In this document: positions 54,701 through 63,830 of the stretch, in pieces
How positions within the stretch are numbered: the first letter of the stretch is position 1
Layout of the letters: every line of letters starts with the position of its first letter
Source of the DNA: Clostridium sp. D53t1_180928_C8
GTDB taxonomy: Bacteria; Bacillota; Clostridia; Clostridiales; Clostridiaceae
NCBI RefSeq assembly: GCF_015667795.1
Contig: NZ_JADPEL010000015.1
Location: forward strand, 16,412 to 80,411
Length of the DNA stretch: 64,000 nucleotides
Reading direction: 5' to 3'
The notes under the pieces: model-generated
Seen by the model: only the letters and a program-made list of their open reading frames with translations
Database searches by the model: none
What the model was told of the DNA's origin: nothing
Position numbers and translations under genes: made by a program

Positions 54701-57476
54701 TCCAAATCAAGGTGGAACAAGTGAAATATTAAGATTTATTAGAAATAGTACTAAGGATGGATTCTTATCTGATCCAATTTTAAAAGGAAATAAGCATTTA
54801 TTATCTAATGGATGGGGTAACAATCATTCAATAGAAGGTGTAAATGGTATAGAAAGATTCTATAACCAAGTATTACCTACTAAATATATGCAACACTTTG
54901 AAATAATGTCTAGAACTGACGATGAAGTTAAATTTACTGATAATTTAGTAGGGGTTAGAGAAGGCGCTGATATTAATTACTATAAAGATGGTAAATTAGT
55001 AGCTACTACTCCAGAAAACACTTATAACAGTATTGGTGAAGGAAAGACAAAATTATTCTTAGAATGGAATTTTGATGAAGAAGAAGATACAAAGATTTAT
55101 CACTGGAATCCACTTGGAACTTCTTCAGAATGGGATTTACCACAAGGATGGGAAAACCTTTCTACAGTAGAAGTATATGAATTAACTGATATTGGAAGAG
55201 AACATGTTAAATCAGTTCCAGTAGTAAATGGTAAAGTTCAATTGGATGTTGAACAAAATACTCCATACCTTGTAACAAAGGGTGAAGTTGAAGAAAAGAG
55301 AATTGAGGATTGGGGCTATGGTTCACAAATAAAAGAACCAGGATTTGACTCTCAAGAGTGGACAACTTGGTCAAAGGATTCAAAGGAAGGAAATACAGAT
55401 CATATTAGTTTTGTAAATGAAACAGTAGGAAGAAGAGCTGGTAATGATGTTGTATCAATTTCTAATAAAGAAGGTAGTATATCACAAACTATTGAAGGAT
55501 TAGAAGCAGGTAAAACTTATTCAATATCTGCATGGGTTAAGAATGATGGAAATAGAAAAGTTACTTTAGGTGTAAACTGTGGAGATGAAAAATTAACTAA
55601 TGTAATAACTAGAGGATCGTTTGCTAGATCTGGTGAAGGTCATAAATATTTAGATGATAAGTTCCAAAGAATGGAGATTGAAGTTACAGTTCCAGAAGGT
55701 GTAACTACTGCAGATATTTCTCTTACTGCAGAAGCTGGAAATGGTGATGTATTAGTTGATGACTTCAGAATTTGGGAACATCCAGGTCATACAAATAGAG
55801 AAGGTTATGTATTCTATGAAGACTTTGAAAATGTAGATGAAGGTATTACACCATTCTTCTTAGCACCAGGAAGAGGAACTTCAAATAGATCTCACTTAGC
55901 AGAAAAAGATTTACTTGGAAGACAAAAAATGAGTTGGGTACTTGATGGAAGATTCTCATTAAAGACTAATCAACAATCAGGTGAAACTGGACAAATGTTA
56001 GTAACTGATGATTCAACATTTAAGTTAGAACCTAATAAAACTTATGAACTAGGTTTCTTATATTCACTTAAGAATGATGCACCAGGTTATTCAGTAAATA
56101 TTAAATCAAGAAGTGAAGGAACATTAGTAAATATACCTCTTGAAGCAACTGGCGTTGAAAGTGGAGAATACACTAAGACAAGCTCTAAGAGCAAAACATT
56201 TACTACTGGTAATAAAGATGATTACTATATTTCAGTTGATAAGGGTTCAGGATATGCTGACTTAATATTAGACAATATTTATGTTGTTGAAATTGATGAA
56301 AGTGTTGAAAATCCAGTAATCGATAGAGTAAACTTAGGATCTGCAATTACTGAAGTAGCAGTAGATGGAAGCGTCGATTTATCATTATTATCAATAAAGG
56401 CATTAATGAATAATGGTTCTCCAGCTAGTTTAGAAGGAGCAGAAATTGAATATGTTGTTGGTAATGAAGAAGTTGCTAAAGTTCAAGATGGAAAATTAAT
56501 TGGATTAAAAGATGGTAACACTACATTATCAGTTAAAGTAACACTTGATTCTAAGAGCGTAGTTACTTCAAACACTATAAATATTAAAGTTGGTACAGGA
56601 TCTGAAGATGGAGGAGAAGTAACACCGCCAGTTGAAGATGTATTTAAAATGCATTTAGAAATTGCTATAGAAGAGGCTAATAAGGTTACAGACAAAGAAC
56701 TTTCAAATGTTGTACCTGCAGTTGCAGAAGAGTTTAAAGCTGCATTAGCTGAAGCAGAAGGGTTATTAGAAAGCGGAAAATATACTCAAGATCAAGTAGA
56801 TAAAGCATTTGATAGATTAAGTACTGCAATGCAAATGTTATCTTTTGAAAAGGGAGATAAAGAGCACTTACAACAATTAGTAGATAAAATTAATAATTTA
56901 GATGCTAGTGAATATATAGATAGCACTTGGGCTAACTTACAAGTTGCTTTAGAGCAAGCAAATACTGTTATAGCTGATGAAAATGCATTAGAAGCAGAAG
57001 TTTCTAAGAGCTACGATCAATTAATAAGATCATTCTTAGAGTTAAGATTAAAACCAAATAAAGATAAGTTACAAGATTTAATAAATAAAGCAGAAAGCTT
57101 AGATGAAAGCAAATATACTGCAAAATCTTGGGCTGTATTAAAAGATAATTTAGTTAAAGCTAAAGTTATAATGGAAAATGGAGAAGCTACTGCTGAAGAT
57201 GTTGCTAATTCAGAAAAGGAATTAAAAGCAGCAATGGATGGATTAGTTATCGCAGATGCGAGTGGAAATAATAGCGGAAGCAATAATAGTGGAAACAATA
57301 ATAGTGGAAGCAATAATAGTGGAAGCTCTAATAACAACGGAAACTCTAATAATAATGGAGGAAACAAAGGAAATTCAAATTTACCAAAGACAGGAGGAAC
57401 TCCAGCTGCTGCAGTAGGTTTATTTGGTACAGTTATTGCAACAATTGGTGCTGTAATCTTTAAGAAAAAGAAATAA
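51798..57476 (+). CDS. Cell-wall-anchored endo-alpha-N-acetylgalactosaminidase (GH101)
   Basis: 1892 residues. Signal peptide (KKIALIIATAVTVG ... ALAEN). Two laminin-G-like jelly-roll modules (about 65-245 and 330-510) with a bacterial Ig-like stretch between. GH101 catalytic core about 520-1170: QAEGHDDSIPDYGGHIGIRQGG, WVYVDVYTGNGW with nucleophile D922, and VATEFHSPLEEH with acid/base E948, matching D764/E796 of the pneumococcal enzyme but 6 residues closer. Carbohydrate-binding modules follow, then three FIVAR repeats, an Asn/Ser/Gly-rich linker and LPKTG (1862-1866) with anchor. It releases core-type disaccharides from mucin O-glycans. GGGAGG start. Confidence 0.92.
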   Translation: MIKRKSMNKKIALIIATAVTVGQIPVSALAENNTTLIVENNTVESVAEEYGYIQEYDNYSSTSWTNLIGNGSIVKNMDNAVPGTEGKNGYLEITRDADANNQLVFIENQSPSVKDFEAEVRFQLNPQEGQAAGRFGLVFRGQDANTYGFVGYNGGETAKGKWLIETPTAWKDDITGPTIEAGEWVTMKVKVQRSNLTLTVNDTEIFNDTVNMGDFPQDAGKLGYRTWFDNKSINVDYLKVKSLDNEAVTDIQEVEEINIATLLKAKPELPYKVNVTYSDGTKGQEVVIWDYIDPAQYGEVGSFVVEGTIKGSAEGTPKAKANVTVREKIQYSTDFETPETSGDWQVLKPTGLSATVSNGAVNVPMNGVAISADMDCPDVKNFVYETDFTVNSDTGRIGLGFRVKDAKNWGAICYDAGSWVWKASTNGSESYGSFPGSKKLEANKTYRMKAEVEDNKITLSIDGEVIGSATSDKFPTSAGKIGLVGWFGNKTVTLDNVNVSEIAAETDADLPEVVEKAIESDIMTVKLDNTFPRVIEYNWKDDGSTLIGQETRSNKVNLNGKNYTPVVECVTEGNKATYTMAIDEIGVTLTTVMSVEDNKIRLEITNIEESGDFKVKKVSLPNQSFAEVRSDNGGAMAAVLSTGAWHQITDEISTVEDLEPSSKAKTYAFVNDNDFAISVNNNVVEYSSRILLNTENRNGYKSTSIGTGAWTYREVLDTESDVDFYSYEENLWAEAYITKDMNEDKAVNWQDAAIEYRNRVEAPLGAEDLKNSLSYIAFNIGYTQSPFLRTLDTVKKLSNYTDGFGQMVLEKGYQAEGHDDSIPDYGGHIGIRQGGVEDFNTLIEEGAKYNAKFGVHINATEYQLDAFQYPDNGSVNTSAPGWNWLDQAYYVDQRADLTTGELFRRLDMLKEDLPNLGWVYVDVYTGNGWNAHQLGEKLNDLGYQVATEFHSPLEEHVTWTHWGADPAYPNQGGTSEILRFIRNSTKDGFLSDPILKGNKHLLSNGWGNNHSIEGVNGIERFYNQVLPTKYMQHFEIMSRTDDEVKFTDNLVGVREGADINYYKDGKLVATTPENTYNSIGEGKTKLFLEWNFDEEEDTKIYHWNPLGTSSEWDLPQGWENLSTVEVYELTDIGREHVKSVPVVNGKVQLDVEQNTPYLVTKGEVEEKRIEDWGYGSQIKEPGFDSQEWTTWSKDSKEGNTDHISFVNETVGRRAGNDVVSISNKEGSISQTIEGLEAGKTYSISAWVKNDGNRKVTLGVNCGDEKLTNVITRGSFARSGEGHKYLDDKFQRMEIEVTVPEGVTTADISLTAEAGNGDVLVDDFRIWEHPGHTNREGYVFYEDFENVDEGITPFFLAPGRGTSNRSHLAEKDLLGRQKMSWVLDGRFSLKTNQQSGETGQMLVTDDSTFKLEPNKTYELGFLYSLKNDAPGYSVNIKSRSEGTLVNIPLEATGVESGEYTKTSSKSKTFTTGNKDDYYISVDKGSGYADLILDNIYVVEIDESVENPVIDRVNLGSAITEVAVDGSVDLSLLSIKALMNNGSPASLEGAEIEYVVGNEEVAKVQDGKLIGLKDGNTTLSVKVTLDSKSVVTSNTINIKVGTGSEDGGEVTPPVEDVFKMHLEIAIEEANKVTDKELSNVVPAVAEEFKAALAEAEGLLESGKYTQDQVDKAFDRLSTAMQMLSFEKGDKEHLQQLVDKINNLDASEYIDSTWANLQVALEQANTVIADENALEAEVSKSYDQLIRSFLELRLKPNKDKLQDLINKAESLDESKYTAKSWAVLKDNLVKAKVIMENGEATAEDVANSEKELKAAMDGLVIADASGNNSGSNNSGNNNSGSNNSGSSNNNGNSNNNGGNKGNSNLPKTGGTPAAAVGLFGTVIATIGAVIFKKKK
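57259..57380 (+). repeat. Asn/Ser/Gly-coding repeat before the sortase motif
   Basis: Short units of the type AATAATAGCGGAAGC, AATAATAGTGGAAAC repeated imperfectly, coding a flexible N-N-S-G-(S/N) linker that spans the cell wall. Such tracts can vary in copy number between strains. Confidence 0.75.
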
Positions 57477-57500
57477 TTAACCTTTAATAAGTAAAATAAT

Positions 57501-57543
57501 AGTAGGATGTATTAGAAACTTTCTGATGCATCCTACTTATTTG
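57501..57543 (+). terminator. Terminator after GH101
   Basis: AGTAGGATGTAT / ATGCATCCTACT stem with a T-rich tail. Confidence 0.65.
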
Positions 57544-57647
57544 ATTTATAGAAAATATTAAAAGCTTGTATTTGTTATTGTATCTAATTTATTATTTAAA
57601 TATATAATATATAGAATTAATGACAGTTTAGGAGTAAGACAGGCAAT

Positions 57648-60185
57648 ATGGATAGTTATGAAAATATATTAGAAGAATTAAAAGAGTTAACTTATAAGAA
57701 AAACATAAGTTTGATAAAAGAAAAGTTAAACTTAATTGATAAGCTTATAAAGGGTAGGATATTTGAAGAATATTTAGCGTTTTTATTTGAGGGTAATGGT
57801 TATATTGCAACTATAAATGGAGGATCACATGATGGAGGAGCGGATATAATATTATCTGAGTCTGATAATCCTAATAAGGTTTCTTGGATAATACAAGCAA
57901 AAAATACAATGAGACCTTTAGGTAATCCTAATATTATTGAAGAATTATTAAAGTTTGAAAAAGAAAGTAGTAAGAAGTATAACTGCAAATATTTTATGAT
58001 AATTTCATTAAATGGATATGTAGAAAATGCAAATATGTTTAATAGGACAAGCATGTCTTTAGAAGAATTTGATTATGTTGAAGAATTAATAAATAATTAC
58101 ACAGAAAAGAATCAGTATGGAATATTATTGCCAGATTTAAAGCCTCATAATAGATATACATATAAAGAGGTTAAAGCAATTTTAGAAAGTGATACTAGAG
58201 TAGCAGTACCAAATGCAACAGGAACGGGGAAAAGTTTTATTATTCTTCAACTTTTATTTACTTATAGAGATAAGAAGATTATTATTTTAGCTCCTACTAA
58301 TGAAATATTAGATAGATTGAAAAGAATAGCACCATGGAGTATTACTAAGAGTAAATTTTATACTTATAGTAAGTTCTCATCTTTATATTCAAAAGGAAAA
58401 TTAGAAAATGTAAGTGTTGATTTAATTATTTTAGATGAATTGCATAGAGCTGGAGCATTAAGTTGGGGAAAAGCAGTTAAATATATATTGCAAGAAAATA
58501 ATGAGGCTAAAGTTGTGGGACTTTCAGCAACACCAATAAGATTTTTAGATAATAATAGAGATATGATTAATGAATTGCTCTATGGAAATTCAACTACTCC
58601 AATAAGTCTATCAGATGCAATAGTTAGAAAAATTTTGCCTATGCCAATTTATGTTTCTGCCATGTATGATTTAGACAAGGAAATTGATAAGAAGCTTAAG
58701 TTAATGAAAAAGATGAATATACCATTAGAGGATAAGAAAAAGTATATAGAAGAACTTAGTATATACAGAAGTAAGTGGGAAAATGAAAGTAGAGTAGAAA
58801 ATATAATAAAAAAACATTTACCACATAGAAAAAAATTAAAGTTTATAGTTTTTTGTGAAAATAATAAGCATTTATTAGAGATGAAGGATATAGTTATAGG
58901 CTGGTTTAAAAGTGCTTTAAGTGAAAATATTAGTATAAGTTCTTATATTGTAACTTCTACTAATAAAAAAAATAAAGAAAATTTAGAGGCTTTTGAAGGT
59001 GAAAATAGTGAAAATGAATTAAAGCTACTATTTTGTATAAGTAAGTTAAATGAAGGAATACACATTAATAATATAACGGGAATAGTTATGCTTAGAAATA
59101 CTAAGTCACCAAGTGTATATTATCAACAGTTAGGAAGATGTCTTACAGCAGATTCCGTAGATAAAACTCCAATAGTATTTGACTTTGTAGATAATATAGA
59201 TAATTTAGAGCTTGTTAACTTTAGAAAAAAATTAGAAGTAGCAAATGAAATAAACAATCTTTATAGAAAACAAATAGGATTGTATGATGAGGAAATTAGA
59301 CTTTCTTTATATGAAGAACATGAAGATATTATTTCACAGTTAAAAAATATAGAAAGAAAAATCACGTATAATTGGGATGAATCATTTGAAAGTTTATTAA
59401 AGTTTAAAGAGATTAATGGACATTTAAATGTACCTAAAGATGAAGAGTATTCAAGATTATATAGTTGGGTTAGTCTTCAAAGAACTCTTTATAATAAAAA
59501 TATATTAAATGAAGAATTTGTTGAGAGATTAGATTCTATAGGATTTATATGGAATATTAGTCTTTATAAGTATAAAGAAAATTATAGAAAATATGAAAAA
59601 CTAATTATTGATTCTTATGAAAAAGAAATAAGTCATTATAAAATTATAAATGAAAAATATTATACTACTATATATAAGCAGGATTCATTAATATCAGAAT
59701 ATGAAGATGGATGTATTTTACCTGAAAAAGAGTTTATTACAAGATGGTGGGATAAGCAGATTAAGGAATTTCAAAATAATAAATTAGATGATGAAAGAAA
59801 AATTATAATAATTAATGAATTTAAAGAAATATCAAGATTTCATGAGAATAAGTGGATTTACAGCGTGTTTAAAATAATCCATTTTTATAATAAAGTTAAG
59901 GAAATTTATAATATAGATTGTTATTTAAATAGAATTGCTCCGAATAAGAAGAGGTTTATTGAGCATGTAATTTCAATGTATCATAATAAGCAATTAATAG
60001 AAAATACTATAGAAAAAAACTTGCCTAATGCGTGTAAAAGTATAGAGGGTAAATTTAATAATGAAGAAGTTAAAAATAGGATCTTTATAGCTTCTCTAAT
60101 ATCAGAAAATAAATTTGTTTTTGACATAAAAGAATTTATTGATGGTATAAACTATATTTACTTTGAGGATATGATTAATTTATAA
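57648..60185 (+). CDS. Mrr-like nuclease / SF2 helicase / helicase-associated protein
   Basis: 845 residues. N-terminal restriction-endonuclease-like domain (about 30-140): D62-G-G-A-D66 and Q83-A-K85, the Mrr-type (D...QxK) motif. SF2 helicase core (about 165-520): Walker A ATGTGKS (K195), LDELHRAG, GLSATPIR, and motif VI QQLGRCL. Then a helicase-associated (HA) module, WDESFESLLKFKEINGHLNVP ... LYSWVSLQR, and a helical end. A self-contained nuclease-translocase of the kind used in restriction or phage defence. No methylase or specificity gene adjoins it. The start has GGAG 12 bp upstream. No terminator seen. Confidence 0.8.
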   Translation: MDSYENILEELKELTYKKNISLIKEKLNLIDKLIKGRIFEEYLAFLFEGNGYIATINGGSHDGGADIILSESDNPNKVSWIIQAKNTMRPLGNPNIIEELLKFEKESSKKYNCKYFMIISLNGYVENANMFNRTSMSLEEFDYVEELINNYTEKNQYGILLPDLKPHNRYTYKEVKAILESDTRVAVPNATGTGKSFIILQLLFTYRDKKIIILAPTNEILDRLKRIAPWSITKSKFYTYSKFSSLYSKGKLENVSVDLIILDELHRAGALSWGKAVKYILQENNEAKVVGLSATPIRFLDNNRDMINELLYGNSTTPISLSDAIVRKILPMPIYVSAMYDLDKEIDKKLKLMKKMNIPLEDKKKYIEELSIYRSKWENESRVENIIKKHLPHRKKLKFIVFCENNKHLLEMKDIVIGWFKSALSENISISSYIVTSTNKKNKENLEAFEGENSENELKLLFCISKLNEGIHINNITGIVMLRNTKSPSVYYQQLGRCLTADSVDKTPIVFDFVDNIDNLELVNFRKKLEVANEINNLYRKQIGLYDEEIRLSLYEEHEDIISQLKNIERKITYNWDESFESLLKFKEINGHLNVPKDEEYSRLYSWVSLQRTLYNKNILNEEFVERLDSIGFIWNISLYKYKENYRKYEKLIIDSYEKEISHYKIINEKYYTTIYKQDSLISEYEDGCILPEKEFITRWWDKQIKEFQNNKLDDERKIIIINEFKEISRFHENKWIYSVFKIIHFYNKVKEIYNIDCYLNRIAPNKKRFIEHVISMYHNKQLIENTIEKNLPNACKSIEGKFNNEEVKNRIFIASLISENKFVFDIKEFIDGINYIYFEDMINL

Positions 60186-60425
60186 GATATACTACAGTTT
60201 GAAAATATTTATTATATGAGCAAAAGAGTATACTAGTGGGGAATTTTAACTAGCCAAATATAAAATTTTAGTGCCATTAAAATTTAGAATCTTATTTATA
60301 GGAAAAAAGTGTCGCAGATAGCAATTAAAAAAGCATTAAATTATCTTTTAATTAATAAGTATTATAGTAGTAATCGTTTGTTAGATAATAATATCGAAAA
60401 TATGTAATGAATAGGGAGAGGGCTT

Positions 60426-61253
60426 ATGGATAGCTATAGGGTTTTAACAAATGAGATTAAAATACCCCAAATTGGATTTGGGACTTATAAACTAGAAGAT
60501 GAAAGTGAAACTACAGATGTTATTAGAAATGCTTTAAAAATTGGGTATAGATTTATAGATACAGCATCATTTTATGGAAATGAAGAGAGTATAGGTAGAG
60601 CTATTAAAGAAAGTGAAGTTAGAAGAGAAGATATATTTTTATCAACTAAGATTTGGAATGATAAGCATGGATATGATAAAGCTATAAAGTCGTTTGAAGA
60701 GTCTATGAGAAAATTAGATATTGATTATTTAGATTTATTATTAATAAATTGGCCAACGAAATTTAATAGTGAAACTTGGAAGGCATTTGAGGATCTTTAT
60801 GAGTTAGGAAAGGTTAGAGTTATTGGGGTATGTAATTTTAAGATTAATCATTTAGAGGCTTTGAGAAAAACAGCTAAAATAATGCCAATGGTAAATGAAA
60901 TTGAAGTACATCCATGTTTTTCTCAAAAGAGCTTAGTTAGTTATTGTAATAATTATAAGATTCAAGTTATAGGATATAGTCCGATTATGAAGGGACAATT
61001 GTTAGAGGTTCCTCTAATGATGGATTTAGCAGAAAAATATGATAAAACTATTGCTCAAATAGCATTAAGATGGCATATTCAAAAAGGAATTATTCCTATT
61101 CCGAAATCATCTCATTATGGAAGGATGAGTGATAATATTGATGTTTTTAATTTTGAGTTATCTGATGAAGATATAAGAAAAATTGATAATTTAGATAGAA
61201 ATGAAACTATTACAATGGTTCCTGAAGGGACTATTTATGAGTTAACAAAATAA
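60426..61253 (+). CDS. Aldo/keto reductase with altered catalytic tetrad
   Basis: 275 residues, AKR5-like NADPH-dependent oxidoreductase. Tetrad positions: D45, Y50 and K75 are present, but position 108 is Asn (LLLINWP) where the family has His (L.IHWP). NADPH motif IPIPKSSHYGRMSDNIDVF is normal. GGAGAGGG precedes the ATG. The enzyme may have weaker carbonyl reduction or another chemistry, as with the H-to-E change in 5-beta-reductases. Monocistronic with its own terminator. Confidence 0.82.
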   Translation: MDSYRVLTNEIKIPQIGFGTYKLEDESETTDVIRNALKIGYRFIDTASFYGNEESIGRAIKESEVRREDIFLSTKIWNDKHGYDKAIKSFEESMRKLDIDYLDLLLINWPTKFNSETWKAFEDLYELGKVRVIGVCNFKINHLEALRKTAKIMPMVNEIEVHPCFSQKSLVSYCNNYKIQVIGYSPIMKGQLLEVPLMMDLAEKYDKTIAQIALRWHIQKGIIPIPKSSHYGRMSDNIDVFNFELSDEDIRKIDNLDRNETITMVPEGTIYELTK

Positions 61254-61263
61254 AAAAATTATA

Positions 61264-61294
61264 ACTCCCCAATATAATTTTGGGGAGTGTTTTT
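61264..61294 (+). terminator. Terminator after the aldo/keto reductase gene
   Basis: ACTCCCCAA / TTGGGGAGT stem then GTTTTT. Confidence 0.82.
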
Positions 61295-61353
61295 GTTGAA
61301 TTTTATGTACAAAATAAGTAAATATAGTATATAATTAGATAATACAGATGCTT

Positions 61354-61368
61354 ATGAAAACGATTGTA
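61354..61368 (+). promoter_or_regulatory. cre-like site upstream of the FGGY kinase gene
   Basis: ATGAAAACGATTGTA fits the CcpA operator consensus WTGNAANCGNWNNCW except at one position. It lies 44 bp before the start codon, where bound CcpA would block transcription, consistent with catabolite repression of a sugar kinase. Confidence 0.45.
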
Positions 61369-61412
61369 AAAATGAAATTTATAAATGGGATTGCCATGTT
61401 AGGAGAATTATT

Positions 61413-62882
61413 ATGAATGTATTAGTTTTAGATATTGGTACATCTAGTATGAGAGGAATTTTATTTAAGGAAAATGGGAAAAAACTTTTTATAACACAAA
61501 AAAGCTATAAACTAATTAATAAAAATGGTGGAATTGTAGAGCAAGAAGTTTCCGTTTTAAAAGATGCACTATATTATATAGTAGGTAAGGTAGTAAAAGA
61601 GGCAAAGAGAATTTCAGAAGAAATTGATGTTATTTCAGTTACAGGACAAAGATCTTCTATCATTGTTGTAGATGAAAATGGACAACCATTATGCAATTCA
61701 ATTATGTGGCAAGATGTGAGAAATTCAGAAGTATGTGATAAGCTTTTGAGTAAAAATGATATAATTTTTGAGAAAAGCGGATGTGGTGTTAACACTATAT
61801 TTTCAGGAAGTAAAATAAGATGGATGAGGGAACAGGAAAAGAAAATTTATGAGAAAACATATAAGGTTCTAAATATACCATCATATATTATGTATTTAAT
61901 GACTGGAGAATATATAACAGATTATACATATGGAAGTAGAACAAATTTAATGAATATTAAAGAATGCAAATGGGATTTAGAATTATTAAATATATTTGAT
62001 GTAGAAAGAAAATATTTATGTGATTTAAAAGAACCAGGTAGTATTATTGGGAAGATTAAAAAAGAGTTTTTTATAAATACAGGTATAAAAGAAGGAACTA
62101 ATGTAATTAGTGCTGGTGGAGATCAACAGTGTGGTGCTATAGGACAAGGTGTATATAAAGAAGGAGAATTATCAATTGTAGTAGGTACTGGTGCTTTTTT
62201 AGTAACAAGTTGTAATAATGTACCACATAATCTTACAAATGATGTTATTTGTAATGCCTCATCTGTTAATGGAAAATACATAATCGAGTCAAATGTATTA
62301 ACTTGTTGTTCGGCTTTTAATTGGTTTTGTAAGAATTTTTATAATAATGATAATATTGATTATGAGCTTATAAATAAAGAATTAGAAAGTGTATATATGG
62401 AAAATGGTGAGTGTTTAGTATTACCATATTTTCAGGGACGTAGTACTCCTGATTGGAACTCTAAAGCTCAAGCTGTTTTTTCTAATATATCATTAGCGAC
62501 TAAAAGACAAGATATATTAAAGGGAATCTTAGAAGGCGTATTTATTGAGATAAATAATAATGTTCAAAGATTAAAAAAATATGTAGATATAAAACATATT
62601 TATGTAAGTGGGGGTCTTACTAAGAGTAGTTTAATTAATCAGATGCAGGCTGATGTATATGGAGTACCTATATATATTATGGAAGAGTGTGAATCAACGG
62701 CACTTGGTGCCCTTATTGTTACTCTTTATAATTTAGGAATATATAATACGATAGATGAGGCCTTTGAAACAATAAATAAAAATAGAAGTGTTGAGGTTTA
62801 TTCTGTTAATGAAGTTAAATATAAGGAATATGAGAAGAAGCAAAAAGATATTAATGAATTATATATGAAAATATATGCTTAA
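61413..62882 (+). CDS. FGGY-family carbohydrate kinase
   Basis: 489 residues. N-terminal VLVLDIGTSSMRGILF phosphate loop, VTGQRSSIIVVDENG, IMWQDVR, GGDQQCGAIGQGV, VVGTGAF and HIYVSGGLTKSSLINQMQADV are those of the FGGY kinases (xylulo-, glycero-, glucono- and related kinases). The W-Q-D-x-R motif is nearest to the xylulose/gluconate branch, but substrate cannot be assigned. TTAGGAGA before the ATG, a cre-like site upstream. No transporter or isomerase partner adjoins. Confidence 0.82.
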   Translation: MNVLVLDIGTSSMRGILFKENGKKLFITQKSYKLINKNGGIVEQEVSVLKDALYYIVGKVVKEAKRISEEIDVISVTGQRSSIIVVDENGQPLCNSIMWQDVRNSEVCDKLLSKNDIIFEKSGCGVNTIFSGSKIRWMREQEKKIYEKTYKVLNIPSYIMYLMTGEYITDYTYGSRTNLMNIKECKWDLELLNIFDVERKYLCDLKEPGSIIGKIKKEFFINTGIKEGTNVISAGGDQQCGAIGQGVYKEGELSIVVGTGAFLVTSCNNVPHNLTNDVICNASSVNGKYIIESNVLTCCSAFNWFCKNFYNNDNIDYELINKELESVYMENGECLVLPYFQGRSTPDWNSKAQAVFSNISLATKRQDILKGILEGVFIEINNNVQRLKKYVDIKHIYVSGGLTKSSLINQMQADVYGVPIYIMEECESTALGALIVTLYNLGIYNTIDEAFETINKNRSVEVYSVNEVKYKEYEKKQKDINELYMKIYA

Positions 62883-63031
62883 TTTTTATTAAATACAGTG
62901 TTATAAAAAAGTAGCATTTATTAACATAATTGCATTTATTATATTAGAGAAAAATTTTTATAGGTGATAGTCTTATGATTTAGATAATTAATTAAAGTTT
63001 TTAATTTAAATAATATAAGAGGGTATAAAAT

Positions 63032-63439
63032 ATGGAAATAACAGATTTTTTAACTCAAAATTTTCTATCATCATTTACAGGGACTTTAGTTGCCGTAGAA
63101 CTAATAGTATTTACTACTAAAGATTTTCCACTTATAAAGAAAATACCAACAAGATTATATACTTTTAGTTGGTCTATTATACATCTCGTTATTGTAAAAG
63201 TTACTAGTGGAGTTATGGACTTAAATGTAGAATGTGTTTATAGATTATTTATAAATGCGTTAGTAGTAACGTTAATGCTATGTGGCGGATATGATACAAT
63301 AATGCAAAGACTTAATACCATAATCGGAAGCGGAGAAAAAATAGGAAAGGGTAATGTAGAAAAAACAGAAGAAAATAGCATAGTTGAAAATAAAGATATA
63401 AAGCAAATTTCTGATGAAAATAATGTTGAAAGCAAATAA
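63032..63439 (+). CDS. Holin-like small membrane protein
   Basis: 135 residues. N-terminal amphipathic start (ITDFLTQNFLSSFTGTLVAVELIVF), two or three further hydrophobic segments to about residue 90, and a charged Glu/Lys/Asn-rich cytoplasmic tail. The layout and the NALVVTLMLCGGYDTI segment resemble small phage-type holin proteins of Clostridium; no endolysin gene adjoins, so a holin role is only a guess. GAGGG before the ATG. Confidence 0.4.
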   Translation: MEITDFLTQNFLSSFTGTLVAVELIVFTTKDFPLIKKIPTRLYTFSWSIIHLVIVKVTSGVMDLNVECVYRLFINALVVTLMLCGGYDTIMQRLNTIIGSGEKIGKGNVEKTEENSIVENKDIKQISDENNVESK

Positions 63440-63481
63440 AAAAATGATACATACTATATCTATAGTATGTATCATTTTTTT
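63438..63481. terminator. Perfect bidirectional terminator
   Basis: AAAAAATGATACATACTATA / TATAGTATGTATCATTTTTT, 20-bp perfect arms, lying directly between and touching the stops of two convergent genes. Confidence 0.88.
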
Positions 63482-63713
63482 ACGAATGCTTTTTTATAGA
63501 CTTTTTACTCTTGCCTAAATAAGAGCCTATTCCTAAACCTGCAAAAAGTAAAACAATAGGGGCTAAAGCCATCCAAAACATATTATCAGTTAATAAAAAT
63601 ACTATGATTCCGATAATTAATCCAATAACTAATCCTATTAATGTACCGTAAGATAAATATTTTTCAGCTTTTTCGTTTATAGCACTTTTTTTATTTTTCT
63701 TTTTGTTACTCAT
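63480..63713 (-). CDS. Small two-helix membrane protein with glycine-rich helices
   Basis: 77 residues: a Lys-rich N-terminus, two membrane helices with small-residue packing patterns (GLVIGLIIGIIVFLL; ALAPIVLLFAGLGIGSYLG) and a Lys-rich tail. Both ends should be cytoplasmic. AGGAGG precedes the ATG. Not a recognised family. Confidence 0.6.
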   Translation of the reverse strand: MSNKKKNKKSAINEKAEKYLSYGTLIGLVIGLIIGIIVFLLTDNMFWMALAPIVLLFAGLGIGSYLGKSKKSIKKHS

Positions 63714-63830
63714 TTTTTACCTCCTATATTAAAGTTATTATATAAAAATTATATAACAAATATTTACAATGTGGAAAGTGTTATTATGAAAAAATACTAT
63801 AAATATAAAAAAGTTATGCTTATTATAAAC

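Noticed and set aside
57259-57380. CRISPR-like short repeats near the end of the GH101 gene
   Set aside because: They are in-frame Asn/Ser/Gly linker codons with no spacers.
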